Shown: positions 24,646-35,781 of the stretch, piece after piece
How the letters are laid out: the number at the start of each line of letters is the position of its first letter
Numbering within the stretch: position 1 is the first letter of the stretch
From: Nematostella vectensis
Taxonomy: Eukaryota > Cnidaria > Anthozoa > Actiniaria > Edwardsiidae
Reading direction: 5' to 3'
Length of the DNA stretch: 64,000 bases
NCBI RefSeq assembly: GCF_932526225.1
Contig: NC_064042.1
Location: forward strand, 8,838,540-8,902,539
Notes under the pieces: generated by a model
What the model was told of the DNA's origin: nothing
The model's input: the letters and a program-made list of their open reading frames with translations, nothing else
The model's database searches: none
Translations under genes and position numbers: made by a program

Positions 24646-26689
24646 CGGCGCAACACATTTGGGACCCTGAATTATATCGGCGCCAACCGCATAGTCGCCG
24701 ACTGAAAAACCAAAAGCGCTTCCCGAGCTGGAAACCGTCTGGTAAAGCAGAAAAGTTGTAATGATCAACTTTCCCATCGAGCCACTGAAAGTGTTTTTTT
24801 TTTCTAAATTATTCTTTCATGCATTTAATAGCACGAGTATCTTTGTTTGCTTAAGCTTACTATGTACATACTACAAATAACAATTATAAATTTAGAAATT
24901 TGGTTTGCTAGGATTGGCGAAAGAGGCAATACAAATGACGCCATTGCATCATAGCACAGCGCAGGGGCTGAGAGAGAATGACTACTATGGAAAGAAAAGG
25001 TTTAATTTGCGTCTTGTTATGATCTAAAAACATTTCACTTGTATCAAAAGCCTCTATCTAAAAGGACTTGGTAACCTAAGAAGGACCAATTCAAGCAAGT
25101 AACCAAGATATTTATAATCAAATGTCGTCAATAACAAAGAGACTTTATCCGTAGATTGCTATTTTGAAGTTTCGGAATTTTCCGGAATACGTTGATGAAA
25201 GTTTCATAACTTAACCATGCAAGAGAGTTTTTTTCATACTTGAGTGACCGCTTTGTCATGTCTTTTTAAAAGCTACTCCCTTTTCTTAACGCTTTGGTTG
25301 TTATGGAAGGGTGTACGATATGACACAGCAGAAACTCATATATATCCCGACAACTGAAAGGTACAAAGTAATAAATACAAAAAGCCCAAATTGTCGTGTA
25401 CGTGAACCAGAAGAATAAATACAATACACCAAAAACTGGAATTCGACTCTGCCAGAGAGTCGACAACTGTGAAGGCAGAAAATAATATAATACCCCGTTA
25501 TAGACAAAGTATTAACTAACTCATATCCCGACAATGAGGGCATCAAACATGACACAGCAAAAACCCTTGCTCAATTTTGTTGATTCATCATCTACACGCA
25601 CTGATATGGTGTCCGAGTGATTGCCCTTGGCTTGCAAGCTAAGTGCGCAACCCATTATCCATTATTAAAAACTATCATTCATATAAAAAATGATGAACAC
25701 ATTTTCTATGGGCCTGTATATTTAGAAGTAGACCATATTTTTAAGAAAATGCGAGAGCAAAACTACTCCGAATCGCTGGAAAAAAATTACTTATCTCAGT
25801 CGAAAAGATATCTAACACTGCACTTTTCGGCCCGGTTCATTGTTTTGAAGAAACAATATATTTTCGCAGCCAACCTCCTCCGCCTTGCAAGTTACAGGTT
25901 GACATTTTACCATTCATACAGTTTTGCCATTCACTGCCTAGAAAACTTTGTGTTTGAACTACTTCAAAATGTCTTGTTAATGAAATCTTGATTATCTCCA
26001 TTTTTTCATGATATCGATATGGAGAAAAAAGTTTTTGTTTTTTTGTTATTTCATTCCGTGAAGCTTTTAATAAAATCGCAATCATGAAAGAGTAGGACAG
26101 TAATGGCTGGTTAAATGCGAATTTTAAAACTTTGTTCAAATTGTAGAAACACATGCAAAGAGAATTATTACGTTGAAAAGCAATAACACGAGAATATAAT
26201 GGTTCATTGTTATTGTTTTTTTTTTAACTCACAATGTTTGCCAAGACCATAACCTCACCTCCCATTCGCATTTTTGTACTGGAACCTCGCTTTTAACTAC
26301 AGGTCGCCCGGACTCACTCTTTGGTTGTCTACAGCGGCGTAGCCAGGATTTTGATAAGTCTCCCAAACCTCTTCTCCTCACATTAAATAATCTTTCAAAA
26401 AATTTAAATTGTGTTTGATTCTGTTTATTTTTTCAGAGTATACCTCAAACGGATTATTAAACGATATAAGTTACGATATTTACATCCTTTATCATAAAAT
26501 CCCTACTACCTTACAGGCCATCCAATGGAAATTATTCTTTACAGGGACCCATACATTCTTCTACATGTATGGCTGCCCATCTTTAGCTTTCTGAAGCACT
26601 TTGTTCTCAAGAGGTTACCTTTGAAAACCTCGGAATGCTGAAATTTGAAAGCTTGAACTTCTTTGGATTTCTGAACAAATCTACCGTTG

Positions 26690-26940
26690 AGTTTCTCTTC
26701 TACCTTCCTTAAAAGGAGTTTGGTCACTCTTCCATCTTCCTCATAAGTAGTCGAGTATCTCTTCTATCGTCCTTATAAGGAGTTGTGTTTTTCTTTTGCC
26801 GTCCTTATAAGGAGTCGAGTTTCTCTTTTATTGTTCTTATAAGGAGTCGAGTTTCTCTTTTATCGTCCTTATAAGAAGCTTCTCTTTCAACAACCTTATA
26901 AGGAGTTGAGTTTCTCTTCTATTGTTTCGCTGTCATCTTC
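26690..26940. repeat. 32-bp minisatellite overlapping the RBBP5 stop codon
   Basis: Units with CTTATAAGGAGTCGAGTTTC recur with 32-bp spacing at about 26772, 26804, 26836 and 26868, with a last unit at 26895. Diverged units extend to about 26700. Read on the minus strand, the final RBBP5 codons (LNSL and stop) are encoded by the first unit. Confidence 0.85.
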
Positions 26941-29900
26941 AATTGTCTCTGCTGATGACTCATCACCTTTGTCATCCTCATCTTCAGTCTTCGTTCCTAG
27001 CGGGTCAGCGGTTATCAAACCTGTTTTGCCGGTCTCTTGTCCCTTACTAGTAATGGATTGGGGGTCCTTGTCGAGTTGCTTTGATCCCTTTTGTACACCT
27101 AGAAAATTATTGAAAGTATTATATGAAATAGTCGCGAAATGTGCTTATTTATGCTGCAAAGCTTTTCTAATATAATGATAATGGATAAATAAATAGTGGA
27201 AAGTCTGATGTACAAAAACATTGTTTTAGCGATCTTTCAACAAACCTGTTTTCTTAGCCTCCGTCTGGTGTGACACGTCACCATCGTGACGTATGTCAAT
27301 CACTTTCGTCTTCTTCTTAGGAGCCTCGAGCCCAGTCTCGTTGGACGCGCGACGCTTCTGTTCCGGGTCCTTGCTGTAATCCTCATTCTGAACAAAATAA
27401 GATGCATCAGATTCATCATTGATCGATAATCAACGATACGTGTAACACACTGTATCGAGGCCTCTCGCGGGTAATTGTTTTAACAATTCCGTTTAAATTA
27501 AAACAGTTTAGTAGCCCGTCAAAGCGTGCGGTCGATCTGATCTCTGGCAAATAAAATCACCAATGCTTCTAGTTTGTAAATTAGAAATAAATATGATATA
27601 TTATTCATCGGCGATGCGCGATGCACGTGCAAATGAGAACGCAGTTTACTAGATTTGGAACAAAATCTAAAAAACTGTGGTTGGCAAACTCCATTTTGCG
27701 TATATGAGGTCAGTCCAACTTGATGTCTTACATGACAAGCGGACCACCTAATCGGTTTCTTGGAAATATCGAAAAGTAAGTAAGAAGTTGACACTTGATT
27801 TTTTTTCTACCCTGAATCAACAAAGCTAAGATAAAATTCTACCTTTATTTGAAGTATAGGTGACTCCCCTGTAATTCCAACCCTTTTTGGTACCAATTAG
27901 TAAAGTTGATAATGTACCTCGTTAGTCCAGAGCGGCTCCTCGGGGTCGTCGACCTCAGGTGCTACCGGTAGGTATGACAGCGTGTCGAGGTCCTGGTCGT
28001 TATCCTCGTCACTGTGGTCAAAAACACGCGATATAAGATTTTCATTTACAGTAAGCACTTAACATTAATCGAAGCTTGATGACCAAACGATGGCATTAAA
28101 AAAAAAAATGTTCGACTCAATGAGGACTTGGACTTCCATACCAAGTTCCATCAAGTGGTAGTTGGATAAGCGTGGAAACACAGTGACATGATTTAGATAA
28201 GGTGCTTCTAAGTGGAATTTCTGTGAATAGGTTTCAGTTGTCTTTATTCAAGCTCTGTGAACTAGAGTATCTTGCGTTCTATGCATTTCTCCCTCAACGT
28301 ATATTTTCGTTAATCCCGTTAACTGTTTAACGTTTATTTTCGTTAACCGCTTTAATCCATGCTTCGCTCTCTATTTTATTGTTACTAATTATAACCCCTT
28401 CCTCTCCTAACAGCCACTCAGTCTCTTGTTCCTCGTCGTGCATCTATTTTTTCCTCCCTCCCTCACCACACCCGTAAAACACCCCTCCCTCCTTGAAGTA
28501 AATTACCTGCTACAGAGAGCATGTATTCTGTCAATTGATGTAACATCAACCTCCTCTTCCTCACCGACTTCACTCTCTGATGGGAGTTCGGGTTCTTTGT
28601 CTTCATCCTCCTAAAACACAAAAGAAAAGCAAGTCAAGGCAAGTCAGATATCGAAGTTCACACCGACCACCAGCCCCTCGAAACCATCATGAAGAAACCT
28701 CTCAACAAGGCTCCTGCACGCTTACAGAAGATAATCATGAAGTTGCAGCGCTATCAATTCAAGCTTACCTACAAAAGAGGCCCGGCCCTCTACCTGGCCG
28801 ACACTCTCTCTAGAGCAGCCCTTCCTCAACCCATTGCCGCTAAAGTAACATCTTTCGAAGTATTCCGCACAGAGATGGCGGCCAGAGACACCGACAAGAA
28901 CCCAAGGCTAACAGAGAACACTGAGAGCCAAATAAGGGAAGAGACAAGCAAAGATACTACATTGGCAGCCTTACAAGACGTCATCATACATGGATGGCCA
29001 GAAGACAAAACATGCCTGCAACATTCGCTCCGCCCCTACTGGTGCTACAGGGACGAGCTGTCAGTACAGAACGGCATAATCTACAAAGGCATACAAGTAA
29101 TGATACCCCAATCAATGTACAAAACCATGCTCTCCAAGATACAAGCAAATCACTTTGGCGCAGAATCCAACATACGCATGGCACGTGAAGTCCTATTCTG
29201 GCCAGGGATGAGGAAAGCAATTCAGGACGCATGTGAATCCTGTGGCACTTGTGCCCAATATGGACAATCAGCCCCAAAGGAACCCATGCAGTCTCCACCC
29301 ATACCCACTAGACCATTGGAGATAGTCAGCCAGGATATATGTGAAATAGATGTTGTGGTTTGAAATGCTTCTTGGTTTGAAATTGTTAAAACCAGTTTGA
29401 AAAAAATTCAAACCATGCCACATTTGTTGTGGTTTGAAATGCTTCTTGGTTTGAATTTTTTTCAAACTGGTTTTAACAATTTCAAACCAAGAAGCATTTC
29501 AAACCACAACATAGACAAGCAGAACTATTTGGTCACGGTCAGTCACTTCTCTGACTGGATTGAAGTGGACAAACTGGAAGACACCCTGGCTCCCACAGTC
29601 ATCGAGAAACATTTTGCGAGATATGGCATTCCGGTGAACTGCCACACTGACAACGGTCCCCAGTTTATAAGCAAGGAATACAGACAGTTCTCAGCTGACT
29701 ATGGCTTCAAGCACACAACGTCGGCGCCATACCACCCAAAAGGCAATGGAAGAGCTGAGGCTGCTGTCAAGGTCGCAAAATCAATGTTGAAAAAGGCAAA
29801 CGACTTTCAAAACGCGATGCTGATGTACCGAAACATCCCGCCTCAAGGTCACACCTACTCGCCAGCGCAACGCATGTTGTTGAAACGTACAAGAACCACA

Positions 29901-32900
29901 CTACCCACCACAGAACAACTCCTGGCTCCATCCATGGTCAACTTTGAAACCGTAAAACAGGAAATAGTCAAGAAAAGGAGTGAAACGAAAGCGTACTATG
30001 ACAAGAGAGCAGGAACTCAGCAAAGATCTCTTGACATAGGCAACTTTGCCTTCGCCAAACCACGACCAAACCAACGCGGGCAACCATGGCGCTATGGTGA
30101 AGTCGTCGAGAAAGATGAAACAGCAAGGTCGTACACAATACGAACTCCGCGCGGAATCAACATCAGGAAGAACAGAGTCCAGCTAAGACCCGCAGCGCCA
30201 CCACCAACTGACGACCGACTGCAGATGATGGTGATGAGATACCCAGCATCGGAGCCTTATATCGCCAATCCAGCCCAGTTCAGTTAGCCCACAGGGATCA
30301 CCCACAATACACCGCAGATACACAAAAGCCAGGTTTCGTCACACCAGGCTGAAGAGATCAATAAATCAAACCCCATGGATGGGCTCGCGGTAGAAATACC
30401 TCTGCCTCAAGACACCCAAGGACAACCGGAAACGCTCAACCCGGCAAGACAGACAAGATCTGGGAGGGAAGTCAAAACTCCACAGAGACTTAAAGATTAT
30501 CTTCTCAAGTAGCTGATGTTTAGAGCCACTCTTCAGGGACCATCATAGGAACACTGTAGAACGTTATGGTTAACCGTTGAGGCTTTGTTTGTTTTATTTT
30601 ATTATAATTTAATTTTCGTTAAAAGGGGGAGATGTTGGTCAGCGGCAGACCGTACGATCGGAGTCCGCCATGTTGGATTGGGAATAAATGTACAGTCACT
30701 CATAGTTAGCTCATTGCTCGTCCTGTGTACTCGACTCTCACTCCGATGTACCTCCGATGTACAGAAAGACAACTATATCAATTACATATCTTAGAATTCA
30801 GTTTTAATGGAAACTACCTCACTTACAACATCAAATTCGCTTTCCCTTTCTTCATACTCAACATTTTCATCTAGTTCCTTGAAGTCTGGTGCAAAGGCGC
30901 TCCAGTTTTCCTGGAAACAAAGACATCAGCAATGGTCCTAAATTTATTCTTTTATTTAGTTCAATAAATCAACACAAGGTTAAAATGGTGTGTTTTACGC
31001 CTTTGTGAAAATAGAGCTGTTTCGCTGACGCTTTGAGCGTTAGCCTGTTTGTCAGAATTCCCTGATTCCTCATGCCTAAAAAGGGATGCTAAGCAGACCA
31101 TCATGCCTACAGACCACCTAGTTATTCAACAGCTTGTCTGTAGTTTCTCTAGCCATACTTCTCTAGTCTCTCTAGTTTCTCTAGTCAATATCAACATCAA
31201 TATCAATGTATCAATATCAAGTCATACTTCAGCATCAAACCTCTCACTCAAAATGTTAAATAAAGAATCAGACATAATCACAAACAACTCACCACATGAT
31301 TTTGTGCCCAGATTGATACCACGCCACTCGATATGGAGCAGATGATAGGTCGAATAGGATGCCACTACATGGAAAGAAATACTTTGTGAAGATTTGCCTT
31401 CTTCATTACATTGTATGAAATGATAGCCTGCGAGTGTCTGGCATTTGCTGGTGTCAGATAAACTCATAAGAATGTCTGTGATAAAACACCATCAAATGCC
31501 TGAAAGCCCATTAAATGTAGGACATATTACTGTATACATGTGCACACATACCATCTACAGCATGCATGTCAACATCTGGATGTAAAAAAAACTGGAGAAT
31601 GGGCTTTGCTTTGGATCAGCAATTTTCCCTTAACGTTTTGCCAAACAAACCAGTAAGTTTAGTAAGTACATACCACTACATCTAGAAGCAACTCCCCCTT
31701 GGTGCCATGTAGGATTTTAACAAGGTTGCCTACTCCTTTTTCCCAAATGTACAATGCATGTGTTCTGGCAGAGCCTATAATTAAAAAAATGGCAAGGGAA
31801 ATAGCGGACAACTGTACATGTCAAGAAAAATTAGAAACACTTGCTTCAACATGAACCAACCTGCACAAATATATTCACCATCCCCTGAAAAGCAACACTT
31901 CTTCCATAATGTTCTGAAATGAAAAAAAAATTTAGCAGGGAATTTTAAGTGATCATGGCTTATTCATCATAGTCAGGCATTGTAATCTTTCTGTAATGCA
32001 TGGTTCTGAGGCCAACATGATGATAATGATGATGATGATCATTATCGTGTTGATGATGATGGTGATCATGGATGTTGACAGTGATAACGGATGATGATGA
32101 GTGCCAGAGATAGTTGCAAATGTAATAGATTGCAAGGCAATATCCTTCTTCTGTGAGTATATACTCTTTTGCCTATAAATTACTGCACTACAGTACCCTA
32201 CCTGTTGACCAGATCTTGAAGTTTCTGGATAGGTTCTGGCTCCGCCCCTTCCTGGTCCTTGCATGCCAGCACAATTTGGTTATCAAATACTCTAATAATT
32301 CTGTCCTGGCAGTTTATTAGGAAAGCACTGTCGGAAAAGATACAAAGAACAATTGAACTTTTGATATGCCAAATCAAATACTCTATACTTTTTATTTAAT
32401 TTGTTCAACATCAAGTCAACTTTTACTACATACTTGCAACTTATAGTGTGTGGCTTATTTAAAACAACTCCTGAATCTCACTGGACCCAATGTATTTATG
32501 TCAATACAAATAGACGATTAGTTTCAGCTCTGCAGAAGCATGACATACAGTATATCAGGCCTAAATGTCACATGGAAATGTCTAACATTTGGTGATTTCT
32601 TGATTAAGATGGGGTGTGTGAGCCCCTAGATAGTACTGTACATACAAATCTGACCCATTTATCATTTAGTGATTGCTTCAAAAATCAAAACAATTTAACA
32701 AAATAAACAGTACACAGCACTGTGAATAAAAGTGAAATTGTCAATAGACTTTTGTCATCTTGGAAAATAAATAAATTATGCTGTAACGCCATTACGTAAC
32801 TTTAGACGACGAAAATAAAAACTTGAACATAAAAATACTGTTTTCACGTTTATCTATGCCTCCTACGCGCTTGTTTATATTGACTTGCCACTGGTTTTGA

Positions 32901-35488
32901 ATATCATTTTTCAACATATTTTTATACATAGGATTTTTCTCGAATAAAGTTAATTTTCTATTTTTTTCCAAAATGACCCCAAAAATACACGATTTTTGGG
33001 GTCATTTTACATATTATACATAAGTGTGTATTATACATGAGTACTGTAAATACAGTAACTAACCTTCCTCTACGGGCAAACTCAATGGCTTTGATGGCTG
33101 TGTTTGCGCTAGTTCCTGTTTGAATCCTGAAAAATGTAATGACCTGCAATAAATCAAAAGCATTCATACATTTAGTCGGAAAATAACCCTTCCTTGAATA
33201 AATTAAAAATCAAATCCTTCAACAATATAATCATTCGAAAAAAGTTTATAACTTACCTCCCTTGTCTTTGCGTCAATCACCAAAACCTTGAAAACAAAGG
33301 CAGATATTATAGAATGAGGTCATGACGGAAAAACCTGGAAAACGTGCAATTCCAGATAGAGAGAGAAGACACAATTTCTTACCATCGCTATAGGTTCCTT
33401 GTATTACGGATTGATTTTCAAAACACAAATAACGTGAGGCCAAAGTGCACATAACCAGATTTTGGCTTTTTAAGATAATTTTTCCTTGATCATCATTGCC
33501 CTGTGTATCAGTTCAGGGACGAAAAGCTCAAATTTCAATGACACTTTACAAAAAGTTGCATCAATTTAAAAAAAGTCGCACTTTATATTTTGTTTGCTAT
33601 ACGTTACTAAGTACTCAGAGAAATTCTCCGCCTTATTCGATGTGAAATGGGCTTATTTGAAGCGTCGCGTCATGTTTTTCCGTCATGTCTAGAATAAGTG
33701 ATATTCAGCAGCAATGACAGCACATTAACTTTTACACATGACTTTGATCTAACCTTTCCCTTGGCGTTTCCAGTATAAATATAATCTCCTCTGCGATCAA
33801 AGGATGCAACAATGTTGTGTTCTGACTGTAATAACAAAGTGAACAAAAGGTGAAAAACATTCACAGTCACGTTGTGCACTAGAGTATGCCCTGCTTTTGA
33901 ACTGCTGCGCCAGAGAGCAGCACGCAAAATGCCGAGTTCACTCCTGTAAAATCTCACTGTGTTTACCATTTCTTTTTTGGGTGAGAGGGATTTGAAAACT
34001 TTGCCTGGGATTCTTAGGTACAATAATAAAAAAATTCTACGTTTATTTTGGGGGCACAACATTAAGTGCTGCATTTGAGGGACTTTATCTGTAAAATAAA
34101 CATCTATTCAACTCGCAATAATGTGGGTTTGCTCATGCTGTCATGAAAGTGCTGTCCTACTTGGGAAAGTGTTAAAAAGTCCTCAAATGCCAAAAAGAGT
34201 TGGTTGGAACACCAAAAAACCCTGTACCAAGGCAATAAAAAAAGGATAGGGGAAGTAAGAAATTCAGAACACTGTATTTATATATGCACTTATTTGATAT
34301 GCATGCAACTCTCACCACTAATGGAGGGTTTCCTCTCAATGCACAGTTCCACAAAAACAAATAATTGTAGCGGGAAGATTTTATTGTTTACAGTCCTGTA
34401 CCTCTCCTCCAGTAGGCAAAACGTAATGTTTGCCGTCCAAATCAACAACCACTGGACCCTGCTTTGTAGGGCACACCAAGATGACTTTACTAAAAATTAA
34501 ATGAGATAATTACGTTAAGCTTATTATCCAAAATGAGTTTCTAAATGTCTCAATTTGCAAACTTACTTGTTCCTAGGGTGGAATTGAACTTTGGATATCG
34601 GTGATTGGAATCTGTATTTCTGATCACACTCCCCAGTAAGAATATCCCAAACGGAGACATTCCAGTCATTTGATCCACTCAGCAGCTTGCGGCCATTACG
34701 ACTCCAACTAAAGATTAGGAAAATACACCTTACCACTTGAAACAAGTTGGTGTTTACATACTTCACAACTACATTTTTAATGTGAGGATAAAGAAATCTT
34801 GCTATTGGCAACTTTCAGATTATAAAATCGATTGAGGACATTTCAGTGATCTAGCAAATCATGTTGCAGTGTTTTCATATGAGCATTTGACTGACACTTT
34901 GAGAACTTGCTATGGAAGTTACACTTACATTATTACTTTTTTGCTGTACATTTTTTTTTCTCATTGGCTGTAATATTTTGTGCCGTTAACTGTCTCCAAG
35001 CCAACATGCAGACAATACCCCTGGGAAACCTTGTTTTTTATAATATTTTCTTGAAACTTTGAGCCTGGCTTCTGTATAGCGATTGTTATATCAATCTTTT
35101 TAGTTTTTGAAGGTATACTTGCCTGACAGAAGTCACAGGATGAACATGTGCACTTATGATTTTGGCAATTCCTCGCGTCAAGAAGTCCCATAGCACAACT
35201 CGCCCATCGTTGCACCCTACAGCTAACAAAGAGCCACGTCTATTGAACGCCGCAGTCAGCGCTACGCTTACCGAGTCCAGACTGCCATCGTACTCCTACA
35301 AACACAGATCAGTGACAATCAAAGTCGAATGAATATGGAAAAACATTTTGTCAACAAAAAGTTCTCACCTCGGGGTAGCTCTGCCCAAACGATTCTAGAG
35401 AGAAACCCAAAAATCATTAATTTTACAAACAAGGGGAAGTTCGATTGGAACTGAGAGTAAAAACTTACGTAGTAGCTCGAGATTCATA
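26896..35488 (-). CDS. RBBP5: Retinoblastoma-binding protein 5 homologue (COMPASS/MLL core subunit)
   Basis: Seventeen coding exons join in phase to 535 residues (human about 538): 35488-35470, 35395-35370, 35295-35123, 34707-34567, 34489-34402, 33825-33754, 33286-33257, 33143-33064, 32327-32202, 31913-31861, 31774-31674, 31364-31293, 30910-30827, 28610-28507, 28011-27918, 27387-27246, 27098-26896. The N-terminus ([15 protein letters not shown]) and WD40 repeats match RBBP5 closely: [60 protein letters not shown]. After the propeller come the acidic segments that in vertebrates contact ASH2L and WDR5 ([36 protein letters not shown]). RBBP5 is a core part of histone H3K4 methyltransferase complexes. 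The third coding exon ends CAG|GCAAGT, a GC-AG intron. A Gypsy-type fragment lies antisense in the intron between exons 13 and 14. The C-terminal tail after the acidic region is not recognisably conserved. Confidence 0.97.
27457..27640 (+). repeat. Dispersed repeat, copy A (pair with 49068-49251)
   Basis: GAGGCCTCTCGCGGGTAATT through CACGTGCAAATGAGAACG matches the reverse complement of 49068-49251 along its full length, with scattered substitutions. It lies in the RBBP5 intron between exons 15 and 16. No terminal inverted repeat was recognised. Confidence 0.8.
28640..30512 (+). pseudogene. Broken Ty3/Gypsy-type retrotransposon pol (RNase H end and integrase)
   Basis: The frame at 28650-29363 begins in the RT/RNase H C-terminus (TDHQPLE, then LADTLSRA) and enters the integrase zinc-binding region ([16 protein letters not shown]). 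The first zinc-ligand His is replaced by Gln (IQANHFG). The core domain resumes at about 29515 ([35 protein letters not shown]) and the frame continues to a C-terminal basic region ([13 protein letters not shown]). Three breaks are visible: the 5' part (gag, protease, most of RT) is missing; a 160-bp foldback element interrupts the integrase core and brings a stop at 29361-29363; and an in-frame TAG occurs at 30285-30287, after which the frame stays open to 30512 ([16 protein letters not shown]). It cannot encode a working integrase. It lies antisense in an RBBP5 intron. Confidence 0.9.
29351..29510. mobile_element. 160-bp foldback MITE nested in the retrotransposon integrase
   Basis: Termini GTTGTGGTTTGAAATGCTTC and the reverse complement of CATTTCAAACCACAAC match. 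The interior repeats the arm both directly and inverted (GCTTCTTGGTTTGAA twice, GAAGCATTTCAAACC once). The flanks carry a 5-bp direct repeat ATAGA (29346-29350, 29511-29515). It inserted into an already resident retrotransposon. Confidence 0.9.
30621..30632 (+). promoter_or_regulatory. Polypurine tract of the retrotransposon
   Basis: AAAAGGGGGAGA lies immediately before the TG that starts the LTR, as expected for the plus-strand primer of LTR retroelements. Confidence 0.75.
30633..30786 (+). repeat. 3' LTR of the Gypsy-type fragment (about 154 bp)
   Basis: Starts TGTTGGTCAGCGGC directly after the polypurine tract and ends about ATCAATTACA, giving TG...CA ends. It contains AATAAA at about 30681. 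The right boundary is a best guess because no 5' LTR is present for comparison. It ends about 40 bp from RBBP5 exon 13. Confidence 0.65.
32016..32100. repeat. (GAT)n imperfect repeat in RBBP5 intron
   Basis: GAT/AAT triplets in the intron between exons 9 and 10. Confidence 0.8.
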
Positions 35489-35781
35489 GCGATGTGAAAA
35501 AGACAGCCAAACAATCGGTCCGTCCACCATTAGACGCGGGCTCAAAAGGACCGTCAGCGGGTAAGACAAATAGAGCATGCGCTTTGTTTGCTTGTACACT
35601 CCGCTTAGTTGGAGTTGAGCTCCGGGCTCAACAAGATGGCTCTGTGAAGTTTTGACAGCTTAACTTTGACAACGTAGAAAAAGCGTTTTGCCTGAGCTGT
35701 TGATCGAAAATTTTGAAGAAATAACTGGTTAACGAAAATTTAGATTGCTGTGTTTTAGTGTCTGCTCATAAATTGCATAAT
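35489..35781. promoter_or_regulatory. Probable bidirectional promoter of RBBP5 and the SANT gene
   Basis: Only 293 bp separate the divergent start codons (35488 on -, 35782 on +). The interval holds a CAAGATGGC sequence (35632-35640) matching the YY1 core and a short palindrome GAGCTCCGGGCTC nearby. No TATA box is obvious. The YY1 match is a motif observation only. Confidence 0.65.

Larger units (their letters stand above)
23531..26689. other. Intergenic region downstream of RBBP5
   Basis: No recognised gene. It contains a MITE copy (24091-24249), a short 84-bp tandem repeat (24430-24645), homopolymer T (23958-23975) and a lone CAGCGGCGTAGCCAGG-type terminus near 26334. Confidence 0.6.

Noticed and set aside
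24324..24761. 145-residue + frame over the 84-bp repeats
   Set aside because: The repeats are open on both strands and no homology or splice signal favours coding; kept as a repeat only.
25617..25991. 124-residue + frame
   Set aside because: Length is within chance for AT-rich DNA, with no domain, no start context and overlapping minus frames of similar length.
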